From Leguminivora glycinivorella (lineage: Eukaryota > Arthropoda > Insecta > Lepidoptera > Tortricidae): a stretch of 64,000 nucleotides of DNA. Below are positions 10,335 to 19,528 of the stretch, piece by piece. Position numbers and translations under genes: made by a program. Each line of letters opens with the position of its first letter. Position 1 is the stretch's first letter. Below the pieces are notes generated by a model. It was not told where the DNA came from, did not search any database, and saw nothing but the letters and a program-made list of their open reading frames with translations. Where the stretch lies: contig NC_062980.1 of NCBI RefSeq assembly GCF_023078275.1, positions 2,550,001 through 2,614,000 of the forward strand, read 5' to 3'.

Positions 10335-11336
10335 ATGGCTGCTGCGAATCTTGTCCGAAGTGCTTTTAGCGGATTATTACGAAAATCCACCACATATAGA
10401 ACTCCGGTAGTATGCCGGCTTTCGACTGTCGCCTTACAACAAAAATACCATACAGTGAAAACCGCCGTAACCTTATACAATAACAAGTACCTGCAAAATG
10501 GGGTAAGGATCCCGTCAATCAATACAATGTTTTTTACAGATTTTGGGGCAATAGTCCTTTTCAAATTGGCAATTTACTTTATAAAACGAACTTGGACGAT
10601 ACATATCTAAATTATAACACTATCATTTGTCTCATTTTATATCATAACCTCAATCAATATATTGCATAACAAATGTGTACAGTGTTACTAAAACTGTTTA
10701 GGTGCAATCTCATCGTATGCAACCATACTCGTCTGGCGCCCAGACCAAGCCCTCTCCGAAAGAGATCGAGGAGCGAGTGATGAAAGTGTGCCAAGCTTAC
10801 GACAAATTGACTCAGACCAAGGTACCTATTCATTATTTTTAAATTCTGTTTCAGAGCCAGAAAGTCGATGTCCGCCACTACAGTGCGGGCCCCCCGCTCT
10901 CGCTTGAGCTCATAGAACAGAGAGTCCTTCTAGTTCTGAAACTTTATGACAAAATTTGTGCTGAAAAGGTAGAATAAAATTTAATATGTATCTCCAGAAT
11001 TCATTCTATCTGTGACACACATGCTGTTTGATAACCTTCCTCATTATTATAACACTTCATCTTGTTTATAACTTTTGAGTTTATTGAAAACAAAGTTAGG
11101 AATAGAACATTTTAGTAAAAACTCATTGTTATAATTTTAATTTTCTCTTTTTACAGTTGAATGTTAACTGCCACTTCATGACTGACCTGGGCTTGGACTC
11201 CCTTGATCATGTAGAAATCATCATGGCTATGGAAGATGAATTTGGTTTCGAAATTCCCGATGGAGATGCGGAGAGGCTGGTCAGGCCCAAGGACATTATC
11301 CAATACATTGCAGACAAAGAAGACATCTATGAATAA
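10335..11336 (+). CDS. ND-ACP: Mitochondrial acyl carrier protein (complex I subunit NDUFAB1)
   Basis: Exons: 10335-10502, then either 10702-10821 (A) or 10855-10968 (B), then 11157-11336; all junctions are phase 0. The product is 155 residues with A or 153 with B. Exon 1 gives an Arg/Ser/Ala-rich amphipathic N-terminus lacking acidic residues, a mitochondrial targeting peptide. The last exon holds the carrier core TDLGLDSLDHVEIIMAMEDE, whose DSL serine accepts 4'-phosphopantetheine, and ends PKDIIQYIADKEDIYE. ACP carries acyl chains in mitochondrial fatty-acid/lipoate synthesis, is a subunit of respiratory complex I, and stabilises LYR proteins. Exons A (…TKPSPKEIEERVMKVCQAYDK) and B (…SAGPPLSLELIEQRVLLVLKLYDK) encode the same helix-1 segment, as in the Drosophila mtACP gene. 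Polyadenylation signals follow at 11598 and 11757. Confidence 0.96.
10702..10821 (+). other. ND-ACP: ACP alternative exon A (40 codons)
   Basis: Acceptor TTTAG at 10697-10701 and donor GGTACC after 10821; phase 0 at both ends. Encodes VQSHRMQPYSSGAQTK… ending in YDKLTQTK. It substitutes for exon B rather than joining it. Confidence 0.9.
10855..10968 (+). other. ND-ACP: ACP alternative exon B (38 codons)
   Basis: Acceptor TTTCAG before 10855 and donor GTAGAA after 10968; phase 0 at both ends. Encodes SQKVDVRHYSAGPPLSLELI… ending in YDKICAEK. The DVRHYSAGPPL segment is the form I recall for most animal mitochondrial ACPs. It starts only 33 bases after exon A ends. Confidence 0.9.
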
Positions 11337-11597
11337 ATCAAACCCATTTCAAATTAACAGTAATTTTAGACCAAATGCATTTGACATTTAATGTTTACCA
11401 AACTTAAATGTATTCTTCAATTGGTGTAATTTTACTCAATTGGAATAGTTTAGTTGAATTATTTGTTGTTAAAGATCAATATGGCCGAACATCTGTCAAA
11501 GGGGGTGTAAAAATGTAAAATCTGTTTTTATTATATGCCTGTTAGAATAGATCATGTGCTTTTTATTTGGTCTAAAGCTATTCTGTGGTACCATTAC

Positions 11598-11603
11598 AAT
11601 AAA
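11598..11603 (+). terminator. ND-ACP: ACP polyadenylation signal AATAAA
   Basis: AATAAA 262 bases after the ACP stop, followed by a T/G-rich stretch (…gtattttgtatcattc). A second AATAAA near 11757 could serve a longer 3' UTR. Confidence 0.6.
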
Positions 11604-11791
11604 CTATTAGATTACGAAGTATTTTGTATCATTCACAAGTGTTATTTTTAATCCAGAATATCCTAGATATAAATAGAACAGTTATTTTACGGGGAAGCAA
11701 TTAAAGTAAAAAGTCTGTGTCAGTTTTGTTACCAATGTTAAGCATTAATATTTTTACAATAAATTTGTTATGGTGTTCATTTCATAAAGTA

Positions 11792-11921
11792 AGGTGCATT
11801 AGGGTAATTCCGAAAGTCGTCTAATTTCGAAAATCACAAATATTTTCATCACATCAAGATTCCCCTTTATAAATACCCCGAGCATTTCTGTCATTCGGAA
11901 TTACCCTAATGCACCTTATAA
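11792..11921. repeat. Small TIR element (MITE), 130 bp
   Basis: Ends are near-perfect inverted repeats of about 24 bp: 'aaggtgcattagggtaattccgaa' and its reverse complement 'ttcggaattaccctaatgcacctt'. The interior is AT-rich and non-coding. Confidence 0.85.
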
Positions 11922-11957
11922 GCTATATTACAATATAAAAACGCAGAAATAGTTCGT

Positions 11958-13075
11958 TTTTTAGGGTTCCGTAGTTCCGTACCTCAAAGAGGAAAAACGG
12001 AACCCTTATAGGATCACTCGCGTGTCTGTCTGTCCCTCTGTCACAGCCGATTTCTCCGAAACTACTAGACCGATTTACTTGAAATTTGGCACACGTATGT
12101 AAACAAGTGGCCCAAAGACGGACATGTAATATAATTAAATTAAATTAAACGAAATTTAATCATAGGGGCCACTTTTGGGGGGTAAAATTGAAAATTAAAA
12201 ATCAAAGTTATTAGAACTATATTGTGCTACATATCAAATGAAAGAGCATTTTATAAGCATCTCAAATATATTTTTTTTTATAGTTTTTATTTTGGTAATT
12301 TAGAAGTAATTTAAGAAAATAAGCAAAAAATGACCATTCCCCCCCCTTATCTCCGAAACTACTTAGCGTAAAATTTTCAAAAAAATACACGAGATAGCCC
12401 TCTACCTGTAGATTACAGGAAAACCTATTAGAAATCTACAGTCAAGCGTAAGTCGGAGTTAAGAGAAAAAACTCAAATTGAGATTTTTCACTCACTGCCG
12501 CTGCAAGTACTTACTAAATGTTTTGAAATTTTGTGAGCGCCATGGACAGGTAGAAAGAAATTCATTTCTGTTTAGAAATTGTTAAAAATTTTAAGCATTT
12601 GCCAAAATGACTTAAGTTCCTACTAAAAAAGAGGCGCTTACGACTGTTTAGAACTGCACTGACCATAATATTGCCCTAATAGGTCCAAAAAATGGTGTAT
12701 ATATACGAAAACAAAAAAATTGTGCCACCGACAACTAAAATCTGAAGTCTATTTGCTCTATCTCTTATAGTTTCCAAAATATACGCAAAATCTTTAAAGT
12801 ACAAATCTAGTGTACACGTTGCCATCACATGCCGTCAGGCGCTCATGACCTTTTTGTATGGAAATGTCGAAATCCGACTTGCACTTTACCGATTTTCATA
12901 GAAAGTTGTGTTTTATTATAGTTTTGAAGGAGGTTTCTTGTTTTTAACCACCAACGCAAAAATATTATAATAATAATAGGTTTGACGCTTGACATGTCTG
13001 TCTGGCATCATAGCTCCCGAACGAATCAATCGATTTTGATTTAGTTTTTAATGTTTAAGGTGAATTCGTCGAGAG
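11958..13075 (+). repeat. Lepidopteran interspersed repeat, 5' part
   Basis: Begins 'ttttttagggttccgtagttccgtacctcaaagaggaaaaacggaacccttat' and runs through AT-rich non-coding sequence with 'ctccgaaactac' motifs. The matching other end of the family ('ggaaccctcggtgggcgagttcgactcgcacttggccggttttt') lies at 15740-15797. The two may be halves of one element split by later insertions (13.1-15.7 kb). Confidence 0.55.
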
Positions 13076-13082
13076 TTTTTTT

Positions 13083-13340
13083 TTGTACCACGTAGGTGGC
13101 AAACATGCATACGGTCCGCCTGATGGAAAGCGGTGACTGTTACATATGGACGCCTGCCACTCAAGGAGTGGCACATGTGCGTTGCCGACTCGACTCATTA
13201 GAAACTTGTACAAACCTGTACTTAGAAGGGGCCTGGGTGCCGACGACTCAAAGGACCGAAGGAAGGAGGGGGAAGGAAGGAAGGAGTACCGCACCCTCGT
13301 TGAGCTCTGGCTGCCTTACTCACCGGCAGGAACACAACAA
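13083..13340 (+). repeat. SINE/LINE-tail repeat with 'gtggcaaacatgcatacgg'
   Basis: Contains 'taggtggcaaacatgcatacggtccgcctgatggaaagcggtgactgttacatatggacgcctgccactcaaggag…ttgccgactcg', a widespread moth repeat by memory. A truncated copy ('cggtggcaaacaagcatacggcc') lies at 55985-56012. Short ORFs here are incidental. Confidence 0.55.
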
Positions 13341-13611
13341 TGAGTAAAGTCTAGTGCTACTTGATTGCGGTCTTTTGTAAAGCGGAGGTATTAGACTCTG
13401 CTCTACCTTAGAGTATATTCAATTTAGTATTAGAGTTATCAGTCAAGAAATTTAAATGCAGCGCCATCTATTATTAGTTTCGACAACTTTTCATGTGACT
13501 TTCCATGCCTAAAGGTTCGCACAAGTCTCAAGTCGCGTAAATTACTTAGTAAATTTTGCCGAGAGACGGCGCTAAATACAATAATACTCATTAGAGTACC
13601 TATACTTCTAG

Positions 13612-13665
13612 TCAAAGACATATATAACTCCGTATAGACAGATAAAGTCTAAGAATAAAACGTAC
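13612..13665 (+). repeat. Dispersed 54-bp block, also at 35694-35748
   Basis: The sequence 'tcaaagacatatataa-tc-gtatagacagataaagtctaagaa' occurs at both places, each flanked by 'gatggcgct' phrases. It marks two copies of an otherwise diverged non-coding repeat. Confidence 0.7.
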
Positions 13666-13872
13666 TTACCTCAGTACCACACAGAAGAAGGGCTCAGCTA
13701 GATGGCGCTAATATTAATATTAACACGCTTTTATTAGGTCGTCGTGTATGTAACTATGTAATGGAATCTACGGAGGCTAATTTAACCATCTTCCAAGGAT
13801 CGTAGCGTAATGATAATTGGCAGCTGTATGTAGTTCTGATGACAGTACAATAATATGGTACTGTTGAACTGA

Positions 13873-14510
13873 TCTGATGATGGAGCCGGAAGATATGAAC
13901 TGGAACTACATGATGGAACATCGTATCATAGCTGTTTTTGGGTTTCTTAGAAAAGTCTTGTAATGAACTTTGACTACGATTAGGTTTCAAGGTCTGATGA
14001 TGGAGCCGGAAGATATGAACTGGAACTACATGATGGAACATCGTATCATAGCTGTTTTTGGGTTTCTTAGAAAAGTCTTATAATGAACTTTGACTACGAT
14101 TAGGTTTCAAGGTCTGATGATGGAGCCGGAAGATATGAACTGGAACTACATGATGGAACATCGTATCATAGCAGTTTTTGGGTTTCTTAGAAAAGTCTTG
14201 AAATGAACTTTGTCTACGATAAGGTTTCAAGGTCTGATGATGAAGCCGGAAGATATGAACTGGAACTACATGATGTAACATCGTATCATAGCTGTTTTTG
14301 CGTTTCTTAGAAAAGTCTTGTAATGAACTTTGACTACGATTAGGTTTCAAGGTCTGATGATGGAGCCGGAAGATATGAACTGGAACTACATGATAGAACA
14401 TCGTATCATAGTAGTTTTTGGGTTTCTTAGAAAAGTCTTGTAATGAACTTTGACTACGATTAGGTTTCAAGGTCTGATGATGGAGCCGGAAGATATGAAC
14501 TGGAACTACT
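13873..14510. repeat. 120-bp tandem repeat, about 5.3 copies
   Basis: The unit ('tctgatgatggagccggaagatatgaactggaactacatg … gattaggtttcaagg') repeats with an exact 120-bp period. Copies differ by a few substitutions. Because 120 is a multiple of three, the minus strand is open through the array and yields a 40-residue peptide repeat. I see no start context or conserved protein, so I treat it as satellite DNA. The phrase 'tctgatgatggagcc' is also the end of the fold-back element at 24771-27980. Confidence 0.95.
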
Positions 14511-14735
14511 AAAAAGATCAACGTAGTATTTAAAATAAGTTGGGATAGGGTTTTCTTGAGACCCTTAAGAGCAAGTAAAGGGGGGCTCAGGGGCGATCGA
14601 AGCCCCCCACAAAAAAGACTGATCAACGTAGTATTTAAAATAAGTTGGGTTAAGGTTTTCTTGTGACCCTCCAGAGGAAATAAAGGGGGGGCTCGGGGGG
14701 CGAAACCACCCGCAAAAAAGAAAGATCAACGTAGA
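14511..14735. repeat. Tandem duplication of about 115 bp
   Basis: Two copies of 'gatcaacgtagtatttaaaataagttgggat-agggttttctt-…-aaaggggggctc-gggg-cgaa-cc-cccacaaaaaaga', with the start of a third copy at 14725. It directly adjoins the 120-bp array. Confidence 0.85.
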
Positions 14736-15024
14736 ATTTAACAATACATCGATGCAAGTTGAACCAGAAGACGAGAAATTTTAGTTTTTATGTTTATTGA
14801 TAAGTTATAGTTTTTTGTCGTGTTATTGCAATAAATTTTAAATTTCATACATATTAAACTATGTTTTATATATCAACTATGACAACTATGCCCCATTGCT
14901 GCTATAGTTTATAAATGTCGTTTGTGACTTTAAATGACCGTTAATGACCGGTAAATGACATTTATGACCGACATCTTGATAAATGACTGACGGACATTTT
15001 GAACGTGACGGTCAGTTTGCAACT

Positions 15025-15180
15025 CTACTGCTTCCAGTAGTTCCACAGGTGGTAAATGATCTTTATTACTAGATTCACCTACTTTTATCAATTTTAAAGC
15101 ACTAGTGGATAAAATGCGTTTTTACCCGCTGGTATTAAAGGACAAAACACGTGTTTCCGAGCTAGTGAGGGGAAAAATTC
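15025..15180 (+). repeat. Partial copy of the 36236/54316 non-autonomous element
   Basis: 'actgcttccagtagttccacaggtggtaaatgatctttattactag … ccgagctagtgaggggaaaaat' matches the end of the element at 54316-54740, with an internal deletion. Confidence 0.8.
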
Positions 15181-15399
15181 AATGTTGGCTGCTCGCGTGC
15201 GGTCCGTTTGTTAATGTAGGTAAGAATTTAGAATAGCGTCATTTTGTGAACATCAAAGGAGTGAGCCTTCTGTACTTGTACTATTATACATATATTCTGT
15301 GACAAAACTAACAACATGTGTTCCAAGTACAACATTCGAAATGCCGGAAAGTTAGTAGGTATCGACCGTAAATTGGCGAAATCCAATTTACGGTAAAAT

Positions 15400-15715
15400 T
15401 AACACATGTGATGGACCCTGCCGTCTATAATAAATTGCCGCAATATGTGGTTGAAGCGCCTAGTGTGTCGAACTTTAAGTACCTATCGCTTAAAAAAATG
15501 GCTGGTCGAGCACCCGTTCTACACTTATGACAATTTTTTTATTACCTAATTAGAAAAATATTTTTGTGCATTTTTTATGTGAATATTGCCTAACTTTTTG
15601 TAATTTCAATCTTCTGTCTATTTATTCTCTAAGTATTATTGTTGTATGAATATTATTTTTTTAAATCAAATCTTGACGTGTAAAATGGCGTTGAATGAAT
15701 AAATGAATATGAGTA
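15400..15715 (+). pseudogene. LINE 3' end relic
   Basis: Translation from about 15403 gives a typical LINE ORF2 C-terminus (MDPAVYNKLPQYV…NFKYLSLKKMAGR). An AT-rich 3' UTR and an (AATG)n-like tail at 15690-15715 follow. It is strongly 5'-truncated. Confidence 0.6.
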
Positions 15716-15739
15716 TGAGTAGTATGGTTATTTTAACCA

Positions 15740-15797
15740 TTGAAAGTTTGTACGGAACCCTCGGTGGGCGAGTTCGACTCGCACTTGGCCGGTTTTT
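15740..15797 (+). repeat. Terminal piece of the 'cacttggccggttt' repeat
   Basis: 'gtacggaaccctcggtgggcgagttcgactcgcacttggccggtttt' is the closing end of the family whose opening lies at 11958 and whose other copy is at 7261-7803. Confidence 0.6.
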
Positions 15798-17952
15798 GTA
15801 AATATTAATGCTTAACGTTGATAACAAAACTGACACCAACTTTACTTTTTACGCCAATTGCTGTACGTTATTTCTAAAATTCCCCTAATGCTCATAAGAT
15901 AAAAATAAGTAAATTATTATAGGGACTGTTTGAGCCTGAACTCAATTGTTTAAATAAAACAGTATAAAATATTACCATTTCTTTTAATGGATTTTAAATT
16001 ACAGGTTTTTGTCTAGGACACGCGACAGAGAGAGTTTTCGATTAGTAAAAAAAGGGACGCTGGTGACGCGCACCGTGCTTTTATAGTGTCGCGACGGGGG
16101 AAACCGCGGCGCTTCAGTCTTCATTCCTATTGGTCCGGCAGGTCGAGGCTCTGGCCGCTGCTCATTGGATCAGCGGGGTGACCGGAGGTTGGCTATCCTG
16201 TCTGTGTTGCCAGTCAGGGCGTTAACAGGGACATTCTTCCACAGATTGATGGATTCCCATGGTACATATTGAAGAATCGGTTCTCTTTGGAAACATTATT
16301 TACCTATTAGTTCCTTAGGCATTGCTGCCAAAAACAGCACTTTTGACAGCAGTGTGATCGCTCACCATCAGTCGACCTGTCTGCTCGTTCGCCTCCGTTA
16401 TCGCATAAAAAAACTTACATCACACTGCCTGTTGCAATAGTACCTAATGAGTAAATATTAAACACTATGACGAGTTGACGACACTTTATAGCGATAAACA
16501 ATTTGGACAAACTCGTAAGGTTAACTTACTCGCGCGAATTCGCTTTTACGAGTACGAGCTTGTACGTAACTTAAAATCTGAACCTTACGTCAGTAGAAAT
16601 AGGCGTCTATTGTAATTTGCATTACGGGGCGCACGATAGCTTGTTTTTCTTTAGGAAAATGGTAAATTTCTTACGAGTTATGCACAGTAGCTTTAAATTC
16701 TAAAGAGACAATGGAAAATTGACTTTGTTAATGCAATTAATAAGGAGTTAGTTTGGTCCGATTCTCATTCGCTCAGGCTAAAATATCCACCATAGCTTGA
16801 CCCCTGTCTTCATAAAATCGTTTCTACGCAAGGTGTCAAATTCGCCGTAATAAACTGTTACGTAGGTAAGCTTGTAAATTATAAAACTTCGTTCTGTTTG
16901 GGCCTATAGTTGATTAGAGGGAATAAGTATATACGATTCCATCCTAGTTTAATTTAAGCCTATTGTGTCTAAATTACCTACCGGTATAGTCCTCTAATTG
17001 GACTATTGTGTTCTGTTTATATGGGAAATAAACTACTTATGTAAATATAAATATGGGTAGGCTTCGACAACCGCGTATAGCGAACCTAGGCCGCTGTATG
17101 ACCTACATAGATACCTAACGCGCGACGCACTATCGACGTGACCCGTATATTTTTGCCTGGATTTATTGATTTATGTTCAATGACGTCGCGCGGTCATCCG
17201 GAACGAATATGCAATTTCCTATATAGCTACGTATACACATGTTATTATTCAAATCACCTATTCAGAGAGTGTACTTTTCTTCCCTGTTAGGAGGGAGTAA
17301 AGTGGCACTTTTCTGTCCAAGGACTTTATGTTGCCAGTATAGAATATTAACGCAACTAATTACTAAATGAGTTTGTACATAAAATAATCTATAAAAAATC
17401 ATGTCGACTATAATGCGTGATATTTTTACAACAGCGATAATTCATATTTTGGAATTTCCTCATAGATGATGTGAAAAGCAGTATATTGTATGGTAGCAAA
17501 ATTATTTCCACCTTGGCGTTAACACTTGAACCCTCACTACACTCAAGATTATATTTTAGAATCCTTCGCTTCGTTCAGGGTTCTGTTCATGCCTTCACTG
17601 TAAAAATGTAATTTTGCTCCCTTGTATCACAAATATTACGTAGATTTTAACAAACAACTCCTAGAAAATTAAACATGGGATGTGTTAATTTTAAGTAGGT
17701 ACCTACCATAGGTACCATGATTTCAGAGAATACAAGGACTGAGTAAATTCTGGCCTTGTGACTAGATAAAGTACCTACATGCATGTAAGATAGTACCTAC
17801 ACCACCTACCTACATAATTACACAACTGCGCCCATGTTTTCGTACATATATACCTATTCTAAAACCTGTTAGCTACAGTTTACCTGACCTTGGATCTATT
17901 CGAACGCATGTCTGTAAGGACTACCTACATCTAAGTGACCGGCCACACCAGA
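15798..17952. other. Intergenic DNA between ACP and DBF4, no gene seen
   Basis: Contains a relic of the 36236-type element at about 17555-17640 ('agaatccttcgcttcg…tttgctcccttgta'). I see no ORF or exon-like structure. The two flanking genes converge on this stretch. Confidence 0.5.
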
Positions 17953-18214
17953 GCGTCGCGTGTCTCGGGGCGCGCAACGGGCGTCCGCGCCACGCCGCTT
18001 CAGTGTAATTCAAAAAACGCCTCCTCAGTACATTTTGTATAGGAAAGACGTAAGACGCGCCCCAGGTGGCGTGGCGGCGGCGGGGCGCGCGCCGCGCCGC
18101 TTGGCGGCGCGCCTTACGTCCTTCCTATACAAAATGTACTGAGGAGACGCTTTTTGAATTACACTCAGGTGGCGTGGCGCGGACGCCCTTTGCGCGCCCC
18201 GAGACACGCGACGC
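17953..18214. repeat. 262-bp GC-rich palindromic element
   Basis: Two arms of about 107 bp are inverted repeats: 'gcgtcgcgtgtctcggggcgcgcaa-gggcgtccgcgccacg … gtacattttgtataggaa-gacgtaag-cgcgcc' and its complement. They surround a roughly 45-bp GC-rich loop. Arms differ at only a few positions. Short ORFs on both strands are consequences of the symmetry. Confidence 0.95.
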
Positions 18215-19528
18215 ATAAGTGGGAACGCTGCCTAAGAAAGGAGTCTGGCAAGGACCACCTGCGAAGTTGGGCAGATCAGAATCACAGGAAATATGAACCT
18301 TATTTGAATAACGTTTCAATTCATTTTACGTCGTAAGAAATAGTACAACTCGATTATCTTTGACACATGCACACGCCGTTGACGTCAAGATACACAAAAA
18401 CAAATGAATGCCGGTTTCTAGTGTAAAACGAAGTGTACTAGTAGGTACTTACTCCTCAAACGAAGTGTTTTTATAACCTTTTCTTTCAGTTTTTTCCCAT
18501 CGGTCATCCCTTGTTCTATGTATAGCGCGTCGTTCCCAGATGAGTTGCTATATGTAGGTAGGCATTTTGCGGACCGTACGGGCTTCGCCAAAACGCCGGC
18601 GGCCGGAAATCAATACGCTACGCGAGGCCGTGCAATACCTATATGGAAAGTCCTCGCTGCTAGCTATTCAGGTTCGCACTATAATAAACTAGAGCAGACT
18701 ACCGGTACCATATACAAATGTACTTATATGGGGCGTTTTTATGTCGACCATACCTAGACTCGTGGTCCGTAGTGCGTAATATATAGAATAAATAAAACAC
18801 ATGTTGAGAATCATAATATTTTATACAACTTTAAATGATGAAATTACACGAGATAACTTTCATTTGTTTTTATAAATAAAAAAGGAAAAGAAACAGTTCG
18901 CATTCGCGCAACAGTTATATACAGACTAAGCTCTCTCAGATACACACACACGGACACTCTGTTAAATTAGTCTATTTACAATACTCATACAACTATACCC
19001 TATGTCCAGCCTCAAAAACATAGTTCTGATAAACTTAAGCATTATTTCTTTCAACGGCATGTTTTTGAGAACAAAGTTCAACTCGCAGCGTATGAGAGTT
19101 ACGAGACGAATACGTCGAATCGACCACTATGGCGAAACGCTGCATCTGTCACCCTCTACGTAATGTTATCATCCTCCATACGGAGAGAACATAAAAATGT
19201 CAATTGAATGACCAAGTAAATCAACTAAACAAAGAAAAACAGCAATTAAACTAAACTATGGACTAAAGAAGAAAATAACTGATATGCAGGAAGATAACAC
19301 CACGAAAGCGATATTATGCTAGATAACTCAAAATAATCGGGGATCCTCAGTTCGTCCCGTAGAAATTGTCACTATCAATCGGCACATTTGTCACATTCAT
19401 AACTCTCAAAAATAAATTTAGATTCCACTGGAATCGTCGACGTCAGTAGTAATAGGAGGAGCACACCTCGTGCGTAGATCGGGTACGGTCGGCATCACTC
19501 GGGTGGGCTCGGCGTGTTCTCGCGCGCG
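18215..19528 (-). other. 3' flank and probable 3' UTR of DBF4
   Basis: Downstream (minus strand) of the DBF4 stop codon. The stretch is non-coding and largely free of the repeat families seen elsewhere, so much of 18.8-19.5 kb may be 3' UTR. I found no clear AATAAA on the minus strand to fix its end. Confidence 0.4.
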
